NCBI RefSeq assembly: GCF_000718555.1
Contig: NZ_JOAN01000005.1
Location: forward strand, 186,001 to 250,000
Reading direction: 5' to 3'
Source: Micromonospora chokoriensis
GTDB taxonomy: Bacteria; Actinomycetota; Actinomycetes; Mycobacteriales; Micromonosporaceae
Length of the DNA stretch: 64,000 bases
Shown here: piece by piece, positions 24,693-33,350 of the stretch
Layout: each line of letters starts with the position of its first letter
Position numbering within the stretch: position 1 is the first letter of the stretch
The notes under the pieces: generated by a model
Database searches by the model: none
Seen by the model: only the letters and a program-made list of their open reading frames with translations
What the model was told of the DNA's origin: nothing
Translations under genes and position numbers: made by a program

Positions 24693-26156
24693 TCATCGCA
24701 GGATGCCCGGGGAACCGGTGTCATCGGCGCGCCACGGGTCGTCGTCCTCAGTCAACCATGACGACCCGGGTCCGGATTCGTCGTGCTCGGCGTCACTACC
24801 CCGCCCAGTGGCACCGGTGCCGCCGATCAAACCGCCGGCGCTGCCCCGCGAGCCGCCATCGCGACCGACACCGGTCGCGTTGCGCACCGCCCTGGCCGCG
24901 CTGGTCGTCGGCGGCACTCTGCCGTTGCCACCGCCAACCATGCCGGGGATCCCGCCCGTAGTGATCCCGCCGCCGACGACGACAGGGCTGCCTCCACCCC
25001 CGGCACCGAAGCCGCCTCCACCAGCCCCGCTCGGCGAGCCGAGCCCGAGCACTCTTCCAGCCCCGGTCGGGCCCTGGCCGCCGAGCCCCAGGCCCGCCGA
25101 ACCGCTGAAGCCGCCCCCCACGGTGGTTGGACCACCGGCACCGGCCAGGCTGGTGCCGAGATCTAGGTCGAGGTCGGTTCCTGGGCCACCGGCGCTCGGT
25201 GAAGGCGTGAGGTGCAAGTCTGCGCCGCCGCCAGTGAGGTCGCTACCGAAGCTGCCACCGGCCGACGGCACCGCGACGGACGAGTCGTTACCGCCGTAAG
25301 CGGCGCTACCGATGACGCCCGTGCTGCCAAGACCTAAGCCGCCACCGATACCAGAGCTGCCAACAGCCGAGCCGCCATCCAATCCGCTGGGGGAGTAACC
25401 GGACGGAGGAGTGCGAGGGCGCAAACCGTCGTGTGGCTTCCCAATCTCGGCGCCCGGCACGACGAGTCGCGGCCGCTCGACCTCTAGCGCTTTGGTCAGC
25501 GGAGCGGCAGCAGTGTTGGCCGCCTGCTGGTTGTCGCTGTACCACTTGTTCAGGTGGGAACTGGTATCCCACAGCCCGCCGCGCTTGTGGTCGCTGGCCT
25601 GGCCGTCGACCTTCATGGTCGCCTCTAGGCCGTCGGCCTTCTCACGGAACGCGCCGTCGGCGTACGACGTCGGGTCGCTCTGGTAGTCCTTGCGCAACGC
25701 GGCAAGGAAGGCTGAGGCGCTCTCGCCGTCCTGAGCACCATCGAGCTCTCCGCCATTGGGCAGGCTCCACTCGTTGATGCCGAAGTCGTCGCCGAGCGGG
25801 ATTGGGATGCTGGCGACCGCCTTCCGGACGTCAATCTCGATCCGCGACAACGCGCCGCTGACGTTGCTCGCGCTGGTGATCAGGTCCTCGATGCCCCTGC
25901 CGATGTCGCTCAGGTGTTCCCGGTACGCGTCTCCCCCGCTGCCCTTCCAGCCGGCGAGCATGCCCGGAAGGCCATCGGTGTGCGGACGCTCGGTGCCCGA
26001 CGCGATCGGGCCAACAAAGGAGCGCCCGACCAGGGCATCCCTCAGGTAACCGAGCGAGGTGGAGAGATTGCTCCACCCCCCGCTCAATGCACCGACTGTC
26101 TCCGGGTCCGCCGCCAGCGTGACCTCGCGGACGCACCTCTCCCACGTCCCAGTCAT
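24693..26156 (-). CDS. WXG/PPE-like type VII secretion protein with Gly-rich tail
   Basis: Protein of 487 aa. The N-terminal ~200 aa are helical and include GMLAGWKGSGGDAYREHL, a WxG-containing turn. From ~260 to 430 the chain is Gly/Ser/Thr-rich and low complexity, like PPE-type tails. The C-terminus WLTEDDDPW is the acidic motif often found at the end of type VII-linked proteins of this kind. GGGGCGG precedes ATG 26156. Likely exported substrate of a type VII system. Confidence 0.7.
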   Translation of the reverse strand: MTGTWERCVREVTLAADPETVGALSGGWSNLSTSLGYLRDALVGRSFVGPIASGTERPHTDGLPGMLAGWKGSGGDAYREHLSDIGRGIEDLITSASNVSGALSRIEIDVRKAVASIPIPLGDDFGINEWSLPNGGELDGAQDGESASAFLAALRKDYQSDPTSYADGAFREKADGLEATMKVDGQASDHKRGGLWDTSSHLNKWYSDNQQAANTAAAPLTKALEVERPRLVVPGAEIGKPHDGLRPRTPPSGYSPSGLDGGSAVGSSGIGGGLGLGSTGVIGSAAYGGNDSSVAVPSAGGSFGSDLTGGGADLHLTPSPSAGGPGTDLDLDLGTSLAGAGGPTTVGGGFSGSAGLGLGGQGPTGAGRVLGLGSPSGAGGGGFGAGGGGSPVVVGGGITTGGIPGMVGGGNGRVPPTTSAARAVRNATGVGRDGGSRGSAGGLIGGTGATGRGSDAEHDESGPGSSWLTEDDDPWRADDTGSPGILR

Positions 26157-26167
26157 GACCGCCCCTG

Positions 26168-26302
26168 TCAGGCCAAGAACGGGCGGGTAGGCGGGCCTAT
26201 CACCATGGACAGAGCGGCAGGTTCCAGCGGCTCGTGGCGGAGCTCATCCGCAACCAGCCCCGCCCTGTCCAGCAGTTGTCGTTCGACGTCAAGTTTCACC
26301 AC
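26168..26302 (-). CDS. Small protein at the head of the type VII operon
   Basis: Protein of 44 aa starting VVKLDVERQLLDRAGLVADE at GTG 26302, with GGGGGAG eight bases upstream. It ends 11 bases before the WXG/PPE-like gene. The frame stays open upstream, but the ribosome site supports the short form. Helical, no known family. Confidence 0.45.
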   Translation of the reverse strand: MVKLDVERQLLDRAGLVADELRHEPLEPAALSMVIGPPTRPFLA

Positions 26303-26906
26303 TGAATGCCCTCCCCCGAGTTCACGCGAGCTTACAGTAGCCAACTCGCTCCAAAGAGCAGCGGCGCGAAGTGCATCGATGGCCGCGATTGATGGCTGAT
26401 CCCGCCCAAACAGCGCACAGTGGCCCAACCGGGCTCAAAGAGGTAAGGGCCGTGATGGTCTGACTTGACCCCCACCCAGGATCGGGACCAGCGTGACGCG
26501 ATGCAGCCAGGCTGCTGCCGCCATGATCACGTATCGGATCCGTCGATGAGCGTGCACCTGATCAACGGTCACCGTGTATTCGTGCTGAGTACACTGCGAC
26601 CGATCATATGAGCGTGGGTCATACCCCTACGGAGGCGTCTCCGTTACGTTCAGGAAGGTGACGCTTACTGCAGGCCCTGAATGAAATAGCCACCATAACG
26701 CCGCAGCTCGGCGCGTGCCAAGATTAGCCGGTGCGGGTATGGCGGAGTTGCCTCACACGCCTCCCAGCGCGCATACCTCCGCGCCGTGGGGGATAGCGCA
26801 GGCTCCATTATCTTCAGAACTCCTTCCCTATCCACGTTCCTGCCGACCATCCCAGTCCAACCGCTGATACGCTTACCGCATTTGCGCCTCGCCATATGAT
26901 GGACGT
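26303..26906. other. Intergenic between divergent operons
   Basis: About 600 bases. It should hold the type VII operon promoter. A leftward frame at 26665-26895 (76 aa) would start on top of the -10 box of the gene at 26907 and is not accepted. GTGTA/TACAC arms near 26574-26600 form a weak inverted repeat. Confidence 0.4.
26895..26900 (+). promoter_or_regulatory. -10 box of a leaderless transcript
   Basis: TATGAT ends six bases before the GTG at 26907, the spacing expected if the start codon is the first transcribed codon. No ribosome site is present. The same layout is seen before the Fic-like gene. Confidence 0.5.
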
Positions 26907-28007
26907 GTGACCCTTGAAGATGCAGTGATACGACAGGGCATGGCCAGCGATGCCGCTTACGCCGGGAACCTTGCTACGGATATTCACGCCATGGCTGGCG
27001 GCAGCGCGAGCATCCTGTCCTTCTGCATCAGCCCCTACCTGTCTCTCTACCTCCATGAGTCACTGGCGAAACTCAAGGCCATCGACCCCGCAACGTCGGC
27101 GCTGCTCACCAGTGGCGTCCAGCAGGTCGTGGCGCGCTCCCGTCACAGCTTGAAGCTCTTCGAGGACACCAAGCGCGGGGTCGACGGGCAACTTGCCTAC
27201 TTCCGCGACGTGCTCATGCCGGCGCACCGGGGCCGCTTCCTTGGTAACGTGCGCTTCAAGGTGTTCCGGTTCCTCGAAACCGACCTCGGCCTCTACCGCT
27301 ATGACGGGCGCCTGATCAGCACTACCCATGCCGCCAACTTCCATATAGGCCAAGACCCACAGGCTATCCTTACCATGTCTGGAGCCGACATCCAGGCGAT
27401 CTACCAGGAGTACGGTCACTTCGTCGCCACCCTGGGCGGCCGGCGTAGCACCCCTGGCCAGACGTTTGTGAGCCACCTGGACGCCCGCAAGTTCAACTCC
27501 CACGTGGATGACGTCCGCTCGGAGCGCTACTACCCGCAGGTCTTTGACGGTTCGTCCAACCCAGACCTCAACGCGCTGCTCACGGTGTTCCAGGCGATGC
27601 TGAACTTCGCACACATCGTCGGCGTCGGCGGGTCTGGTGCCACTGACTATTCCGCGTTCAAGATTCGCTTCCTGACGCTGTACCAGGTCCTCGGCAGCCT
27701 CCGCATCCTGCGCGACGGCCAACTCCGCACGCTCACCAGCCGTTCCATTCAGTTCATCAACAAGCTGGTCGGCTCGCCGGAAGCCCAGCTGATCCTGGCG
27801 CCTGCCGCCAAGCCGTTCCGCAACACCCTGATGCACTACAACCTAAATCCCAAGGTGGACAAATCACGGGTCGACATCGGAGCGCCGCTGTTCGGACTCG
27901 TCCCTATCTACTTTCCGGCGTATGACGCCGGGACGTTCGCATCAGCCATCGACGAGTACGTCACCGAGGCGGCCAACACCATGGACGAATGGGCCAACCT
28001 ACCCTAG
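26907..28007 (+). CDS. Unrecognised protein, first of a two-gene unit
   Basis: Soluble protein of 366 aa with no family I recognise. Mixed helical character; notable stretches are FRFLETDLGLYRYDGRL near 125 and FIHELIKE-like absent, with KPFRNTLMHYNLNP near 305, a region rich in conserved-type aromatic and His residues. No signal peptide or membrane segment. GTG 26907 follows a -10 box directly. The next gene overlaps its 3' end in another frame. Function is not assigned. Confidence 0.6.
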   Translation: MTLEDAVIRQGMASDAAYAGNLATDIHAMAGGSASILSFCISPYLSLYLHESLAKLKAIDPATSALLTSGVQQVVARSRHSLKLFEDTKRGVDGQLAYFRDVLMPAHRGRFLGNVRFKVFRFLETDLGLYRYDGRLISTTHAANFHIGQDPQAILTMSGADIQAIYQEYGHFVATLGGRRSTPGQTFVSHLDARKFNSHVDDVRSERYYPQVFDGSSNPDLNALLTVFQAMLNFAHIVGVGGSGATDYSAFKIRFLTLYQVLGSLRILRDGQLRTLTSRSIQFINKLVGSPEAQLILAPAAKPFRNTLMHYNLNPKVDKSRVDIGAPLFGLVPIYFPAYDAGTFASAIDEYVTEAANTMDEWANLP

Positions 28008-29277
28008 TTTCAGTCTTGCGCTAGCGATCGACGGTTGGCTGCAGCCCAACGACCGGCATCCGCTTCCGCCGCGATACGTGCACTACCCAGCGTCACGCAA
28101 GGATGGGCAGGGGGTGTACGAACTGGCCGATGTGAGTGAGGTTCACGCACCCCCATCGGGATCGAGGTCCGAGTATGGTTGGTACGTGCTCGGCTTCCAT
28201 GTGCTCAACGCTCGGGACAACGCTCTGATGCCCTGGATATTCTTTGAGTACGCAAAGTCCGATCCGCAACTATTCCAGCGAACAATGCAGGAAGAGGGCA
28301 AGCGGATGCGTGGACTACTGGCGTCTCGTGGAGTTGACTACGAGGAGCTGAAGTCGTCGCTGGCGCCAACGAGGGACGGTATTCAGGCTGCCTTCCTCTA
28401 CGACTGGTGGCAGGAGCCATCGTGGAACTACGCCGTCGCCTTCGCTAAAAAGTACCTGCCTAGCCTTCGAAGGAACCTACGGACGAGCGTGCTTCACGGG
28501 GATCTAGACGATAGGCATATTGCCATGCCGATCCTCGCCATGGAGGATACTCTCGTTAAAGCGCGTCCTCAGCCGGTGAACTGGCAGACTCAGTACGCGG
28601 TCTACTTCAATAATCTTCGCCCAAGCGACGTTGCAAGCATTCATAGATCGCTTTCGGATGAGGCCCGATATGTCGGGTACATTGATGTGTCCTTCGCGGG
28701 TCCTGTCCGGAACTTCATCGAGCGGAAGATGACGCCCCTCTGGATCCTTGATGGACGTAAGGCTATTCTCACGCACGGCGGCGATGATCCAGCGGTAAGC
28801 AATGAGGATCCAGTGGGGTTCGGCCTGCCGGATTACGAATACGATGTGGTGAGCCTGGTGGACACCTACTTCGCCTGCTTCCTCTCGTATAAAATCGAGG
28901 CTACTGACGCACGGCAAGCGGCGGAAGACCGAATCCTTAACCTCGCGGCGATCACAGGAGAGCTGATTGACACTGAGTCCGCGAAAGTATTGGTCCATCC
29001 GAACAAGCTCGACAAGTACCTACTGCGTGACGAAAATAAGCTTCGCCTCATGACCAATATCGGCCTGCAAGATGTAACGCCGGACGAGCTCGCTTCAGTG
29101 GTCAAGGCGAAGCTCTCACAGAGCTATATCTACGATCTCCGGTACGCGGAGAGCGGTACGCCGCTCTTCGCAGTCGCAGCCGAGTTCGAGAAGCCGGACG
29201 GAGGGCTGACACGTCGCCGGCTTGCGCTGAAACATGATCAGGAGCAGCGCGTCATCAGTCTGGTGACGATGTACTAG
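27922..29277 (+). CDS. Unrecognised protein, second of a two-gene unit, start uncertain
   Basis: The frame gives up to 451 aa; the clearly coding part begins near 28010 (FSLALAIDGWLQ), just after the previous stop. ATG 27922 lies 86 bases inside the upstream gene and lacks a ribosome site; GTG 28078 or 28111 are alternatives. The overlap in the +1 frame could also mean a frameshifted single protein. The product is soluble with an acidic helical C-terminal half (DARQAAEDRILNLAAI). AT-richer than the flanks. No function assigned. Confidence 0.55.
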   Translation: MTPGRSHQPSTSTSPRRPTPWTNGPTYPSFSLALAIDGWLQPNDRHPLPPRYVHYPASRKDGQGVYELADVSEVHAPPSGSRSEYGWYVLGFHVLNARDNALMPWIFFEYAKSDPQLFQRTMQEEGKRMRGLLASRGVDYEELKSSLAPTRDGIQAAFLYDWWQEPSWNYAVAFAKKYLPSLRRNLRTSVLHGDLDDRHIAMPILAMEDTLVKARPQPVNWQTQYAVYFNNLRPSDVASIHRSLSDEARYVGYIDVSFAGPVRNFIERKMTPLWILDGRKAILTHGGDDPAVSNEDPVGFGLPDYEYDVVSLVDTYFACFLSYKIEATDARQAAEDRILNLAAITGELIDTESAKVLVHPNKLDKYLLRDENKLRLMTNIGLQDVTPDELASVVKAKLSQSYIYDLRYAESGTPLFAVAAEFEKPDGGLTRRRLALKHDQEQRVISLVTMY

Positions 29278-29570
29278 GCGGTACGTTAACGCCTCTCACC
29301 GATGCACTCTTCTGCCGCTGGTCGTGAAGGCGTGTGCATCACTCTTGGTGTTCGGCTACCAGTGGGCGAGGCCGCGGCCGGGAACAGCGACGAAGCGGAA
29401 TCCCTGGACTCCCAGCGGCGTCATACTCGTGACTGCGAACGCCTCGTACTGATCGTCCGGCTCGACGACGAGGACTGCGTTCGGTGCCGACGGTCGTCGC
29501 CGAGGCTGCACAGCAGGTAGTGGTGGCCTGCGCCTACGGCATGAGGTTCTCGATCGGTTAGGTTACCGGT

Positions 29571-30227
29571 GTGGATATGCAGATCCAGGTGCTGGAAGGT
29601 GCGCTCGTTGAGACGCCGACGGCCGACGCCACGGGTATAGACCGGCGGGCGTTCGGCGAGTTCGTGGGCCCGCACGGTGAGCTGGCCTCGTACGCGTTTG
29701 GCTGGACCAGGGGCTCGGACCCGCACGTCGCCCGTCTGTCCGTCGGGATTGGCGCCGGCAATCCTGGGGGTGGCACCTTCCACGCCGTCATTTTTGCGAA
29801 CGAGGGTGGTCACGCGTTCTCCCTTGTCGATGAACCGTTCGAGCGGATCCCTGAGGGTGGTCCGGACCTGACCGCGGAGCAGTCGCGTGCTCACGAGGAC
29901 CTGCCGTTTGTTTGGTGGGTCACCGACCAGATCATGCAGCAAGACCGGCGAGCCTGGTGGATGCGGCACTGGCTGCTTGGCACCGTCTGTATCCAGACTC
30001 CTGAGGTCTTCGAACGCCACGAGCCTGTTCTGTTCGTCAGTCACGACGCGGACGACGGAGTCTGGCAGTTGATCGGAGCCTCCGACGCGAGCGGGAGCAA
30101 CGGTAAAGTCGGTCACCTGCATCATGCCGCCGACGAAGACCCCAGCTTGATCGATGTGCTGGACCTGCCACGTGGGCGCAGCGTGGTACGCGCGGGCGTG
30201 TACAGTCCCTGGGCCAGCCACGTCTAA
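29571..30227 (+). CDS. DUF2185-like protein
   Basis: Protein of 218 aa from GTG 29571 (ATG 29577 also possible). The C-terminal part, from VCIQTPEVFERHEPVLFVSH through DDGVWQLIGASDASGS to DVLDLPRGRSVVRAG, follows the DUF2185/Imm33-type pattern seen in toxin-immunity proteins. The N-terminal half is unassigned. No ribosome site precedes it, so a leaderless start is possible. An immunity role is inference. Confidence 0.5.
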   Translation: MDMQIQVLEGALVETPTADATGIDRRAFGEFVGPHGELASYAFGWTRGSDPHVARLSVGIGAGNPGGGTFHAVIFANEGGHAFSLVDEPFERIPEGGPDLTAEQSRAHEDLPFVWWVTDQIMQQDRRAWWMRHWLLGTVCIQTPEVFERHEPVLFVSHDADDGVWQLIGASDASGSNGKVGHLHHAADEDPSLIDVLDLPRGRSVVRAGVYSPWASHV

Positions 30228-30794
30228 CCCGATCGAGGACTCTCTCACCGTCTGCCGGACAAAGCCGCGGCGGACCGGTAGCCGGGTCTGCCGCCGTCGA
30301 GACCGCTGTCTGGCCGATGCGCAGCAAAGGCCATTCGCTTGTGCACAGCACAGCATCCTCAGGGTCCCGCAGGCCGAGACCATCGCCGCTTCGACCGGCC
30401 GGCGCGAACCGTGGGTCGGGGAGCAGCTGGCGCCGGCCGGCGTCTCGGTTCGTCTAAGGCCACATCTGCAGGCGCGCTGCAAATCGATGTGGAGCGTTGC
30501 GGGTGAGCATGCTGGAGTCCGCCGCGGTTCCGTCATCCGAGATACCGATCCCACGGGGAGTGTCCTGACCGGACCCTTCAGGCTGGAGACCTTTTCGGCG
30601 AACCCGAAGGCGTCAGCACTGGTGGTCCCGGTCGTGGTCGGGTGACGTCCGCTCATGCCGATGTCAGTGCACTCGATCACGCTGAGATGAATACACAGGA
30701 TAAGGCATTTCACTCAAAATAGAAGCTGCATAGATAGGCGCGCGGATGATCCGGAACTACCGATTGGTGACACCCGATCGAGCTGCCACAAATG
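30228..30794. other. Intergenic, no gene recognised; carries repeat copy 1
   Basis: About 565 bases between converging genes. Open frames exist (one minus-strand frame covers 29421-30713) but their codon pattern fits shadows. It contains the first copy of a CCGCTCATGCC repeat at about 30651-30672. Confidence 0.4.
30651..30672. repeat. CCGCTCATGCC repeat, copy 1
   Basis: CCGCTCATGCCGATGTCAGTGC. It differs at two positions from the copy at 31892-31913 and shares its first 11 bases with a third at 33269. All three lie between genes. Confidence 0.4.
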
Positions 30795-31535
30795 CTAACA
30801 ACCGGCAGCCAGTGGGAACGTTGCGTGGTCAAGCGACGTAGATCCCGGCGGCAAATTCTCGGAGGACCATCGAGTTGACTGAGCTGACGGCGCCAACTCT
30901 GGGAGGTAGTTGACCCAGTCGGCCGCCACGGCAAGGAGCCACACTTCCGCCGCATTGCTGCCAGTGGGAACCCTGCTGGCCCACTTGCCATTTGAAGCTC
31001 TCTCGACCGTAACGAAATATATGCGACTGGTCTCGTGGTCCCGGTGCCCCACGACGTATACCCATCCGGTCTTCGGGACACCGCCCTCGATATATATCTT
31101 TGCCAGAGCGCAGGCCGGCAAGGGTTCATGCGGTTCTAAAAAGTGCCCTTCGGCAATGGGGCTTCTCACCTGTTCAGGTTCGACTTGTGCGGTACTCGCC
31201 GGCAGAGACTCGGGGTCGCTTCCGAACCTTTGTTTTGTCCCGACCCCTATAGCTGCGCCCGAGATCAACAATATCGTCACCACAAAAGTCACTCGCCGCC
31301 TGGAATCATTGAACCCCTTTCGCAGAAGGCTTACGACGCACAAGGCCGCCGAAACGGCGCCGACGCAAACGAGCGCGATGTCGAGGGTGAGGGAGGCGAA
31401 CTGACCCGCGTCCGCCACAAGACCGAGTGCCCCAGCGATGGCGCTCGTGGTGCTTACGCCAATAGCTAGCTTGAACGAGTGCGGATTAACTTTTTCATCG
31501 ATCGGCGTTAGCTCGACGTCTTCTTTGTCGTCCAT
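30795..31535 (-). CDS. Membrane protein of unknown function
   Basis: Protein of 246 aa, AT-richer than its surroundings. Three hydrophobic segments lie at ~22-45, ~50-70 and ~82-100, followed by a ~140 aa domain with two well-spaced strands (GWVYVVGHRDHETSRIYFVT, AAEVWLLAVAADWVNYL). ATG 31535 has GAAGG five bases upstream. The arrangement of small membrane anchor plus one domain resembles conflict-system accessory proteins, but no family is assigned. Confidence 0.55.
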   Translation of the reverse strand: MDDKEDVELTPIDEKVNPHSFKLAIGVSTTSAIAGALGLVADAGQFASLTLDIALVCVGAVSAALCVVSLLRKGFNDSRRRVTFVVTILLISGAAIGVGTKQRFGSDPESLPASTAQVEPEQVRSPIAEGHFLEPHEPLPACALAKIYIEGGVPKTGWVYVVGHRDHETSRIYFVTVERASNGKWASRVPTGSNAAEVWLLAVAADWVNYLPELAPSAQSTRWSSENLPPGSTSLDHATFPLAAGC

Positions 31536-31927
31536 TTATGCCTTCGGTCTGACGTTGATGGCGGGCCGGATGGGCGCGAGTTGGTACCGAGATACCGGAA
31601 AGGGGCGCACATTACAAACCGACATACGGATCCCTTTCCGACATTAGTGTGGACCACAGCTTACTAAGGGCGGGCAAGACCGCAATCGTGCGTTATTGCT
31701 GACGACAACCACGGCGAAATCTCCGCTGGTCGCGGCCGTGCTCGAATGGCGTCGACGCCGACATCAGATCAAACCTGCCCCTACCGGCAGCACAAGGCTG
31801 CTACCCCTGACATCGCTGTTGGCATTGTGAGGTACCTTGTCTCAACTCCAGCCGTACTGTCAGCTTGTTGCCAGCATCGCTTGATCAGGTGCCCGCTCAT
31901 GCCGCTGTCGGTGCGCGATCGCCCGGG
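31536..31927. other. Intergenic; carries repeat copy 2
   Basis: About 390 bases between two leftward genes. Apart from the CCGCTCATGCC repeat near 31892 nothing was recognised. Confidence 0.4.
31892..31913. repeat. CCGCTCATGCC repeat, copy 2
   Basis: CCGCTCATGCCGCTGTCGGTGC, 15 bases beyond the stop of the leftward gene at 31928-32569. Two mismatches to copy 1 over 22 bases. Confidence 0.4.
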
Positions 31928-32569
31928 CTACAGGTTCCCGGACTCTGGCCAGTTGGACCAGTGCGTGTTGGGTGCCACGTCTGGTGCGTACCGGCTCACA
32001 TCTCCTGTCGTCAGCACGTCGGCGAGCTGCCGGAAAGTCATTGACTGACTGGGAAGTGTGTCCTGGAGAATGTCTGGGTGGTGCCACTGATCCAGCCGCA
32101 TGATCTCTGGGATGTCGGCCGGGATCCGCCGCCGCAGCTCGGCTTCGTCGGCCAGGAGCAGCTCCCGGTGGTCTGGGACGAGCCGGCGAAGCACGTCGAC
32201 CAGTTCCTCGCCCCGCTCGGCGGCTACCGTGATCCGCCGGCCTCGCACCACAATCGATGTCCCGTGATAGATCTCAGGCTGGTCAACGTCCTCGATCTCG
32301 TCCCAGTTGTCGACCCGGCTGAGGAAGTCTCCGTTGCCGTAGCCCGGATCGCCCTCGGTCAGGCAGTTGCCGAACACGTGAAGGACGTCGATGAGATTGC
32401 CAGCCCTAGGCGAGTATCCCAACCTCTTGACGATGAGCGCCCAGCGCTGCGCGTCGCAGTAGGCGTGAAGCCGAGCATCGACCGCGTAGTAGTAGCCGTG
32501 GCCCAGGTCCGGAAACCTGAAGTCTGCGGCCGCGGTGTCGATCTGGTCGAGAATCTCGGCGGAGCGCAT
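31928..32569 (-). CDS. Hypothetical soluble protein
   Basis: Protein of 213 aa starting MRSAEILDQIDTAAADFRFP. The N-terminal part (YYAVDARLHAYCDAQRWALI, LGYSPRAGN) resembles a family of uncharacterised actinobacterial immunity-like or housekeeping proteins (perhaps DUF7003), but the match is from memory. No signal peptide. It stands alone; ATG 32569 has a weak GAACGG upstream. Confidence 0.5.
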   Translation of the reverse strand: MRSAEILDQIDTAAADFRFPDLGHGYYYAVDARLHAYCDAQRWALIVKRLGYSPRAGNLIDVLHVFGNCLTEGDPGYGNGDFLSRVDNWDEIEDVDQPEIYHGTSIVVRGRRITVAAERGEELVDVLRRLVPDHRELLLADEAELRRRIPADIPEIMRLDQWHHPDILQDTLPSQSMTFRQLADVLTTGDVSRYAPDVAPNTHWSNWPESGNL

Positions 32570-32697
32570 GACCGTTCAGTGTAGCCACGGGTTCTCACCG
32601 TGATGGGTGCGCGCATCCGCCGCTAATCGTGCGGGCGTGTTTGGGCACTGGCCCTGTCGAAGGCGAAGGAATTTCGGGAGTGTGTGATGAGTGGTTG

Positions 32698-33243
32698 CTA
32701 GTGGCTACCTCGGCGCGCGAGGCCGCCGTATAGGTGGACGCGGTTGTCAACATCGTGGTCCGGTTTGCCTTGCAGGAAGCGGTCGTGTGCGACAGGGCCG
32801 TTGCTGACATGGACCACCCAGTCCTCGTAGTACCAGCTGGGGTCGCACGCGCACCGGGTGAATCGGAACCGGAAATTGGCTCGATACCGGCCGACTTGCC
32901 CGTGGGCGAGGGTGAACAGGCGGGCCGACACTCCCGCTGGCGGGAAGGCCGCCGCGCCGGGCAGGCGCTCGACGGTTACCGCCGGGCCGTCGGAGGTAAG
33001 CCATAGATCGAGGTTGCGGGCGGTGCTCACGCCACCGGTCAATACGTCGCTGCGACGTACGTAGCCGCCGGCCTCATCAGCCAGGACGTCGTGGACTACG
33101 ACATCGCCCTCTGGGAGCGGCACCGGAACTGCCACCGGCCGGTTGAGCCCTCGACGGGCGTTGGCCTGTGGAGCGCCGCGCCCAGACGCGCTCCATCGCA
33201 CGCGTACCCGCTGAACGACGATCACGCCCAAACCATGGCCCAC
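32698..33243 (-). CDS. Hypothetical protein
   Basis: Frame of 181 aa with actinomycete-type codon use. The central and C-terminal parts (VTVERLPGAAAFPPAGVSAR, CACDPSWYYEDWVVHVSNGP) look like a folded beta-rich domain with a CxC pair. The start is uncertain (GTG 33243 or later). No family recognised. Confidence 0.45.
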   Translation of the reverse strand: MGHGLGVIVVQRVRVRWSASGRGAPQANARRGLNRPVAVPVPLPEGDVVVHDVLADEAGGYVRRSDVLTGGVSTARNLDLWLTSDGPAVTVERLPGAAAFPPAGVSARLFTLAHGQVGRYRANFRFRFTRCACDPSWYYEDWVVHVSNGPVAHDRFLQGKPDHDVDNRVHLYGGLARRGSH

Positions 33244-33268
33244 TGAACATACGTCTCGCCAGCCGATA

Positions 33269-33279
33269 TCCGCTCATGC
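33269..33279. repeat. CCGCTCATGCC repeat, partial copy 3
   Basis: Eleven bases identical to copies 1 and 2, followed 7 bases later by GTGCGC as in copy 2. It lies between the NADAR gene and the next leftward gene. Confidence 0.3.
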
Positions 33280-33350
33280 CTCGATTCGTGCGCCCTCTAC
33301 TCCGCGCCGCGGTGCACGCCGAAGTCGCGGGGTGAGTCGTCCGGGTAGGG

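Noticed and set aside
23948..24961. 337-codon plus-strand frame
   Set aside because: Shadow across the mycosin and WXG/PPE-like genes; product is Arg/His/Gly-rich without motifs.
26665..26895. 76-codon minus-strand frame divergent from 26907
   Set aside because: Its ATG sits on the predicted -10 of the plus-strand gene, no ribosome site, no family.
29421..30713. 430-codon minus-strand frame
   Set aside because: Opposite the DUF2185-like gene, whose domain match and codon use are better; product looks like a shadow.
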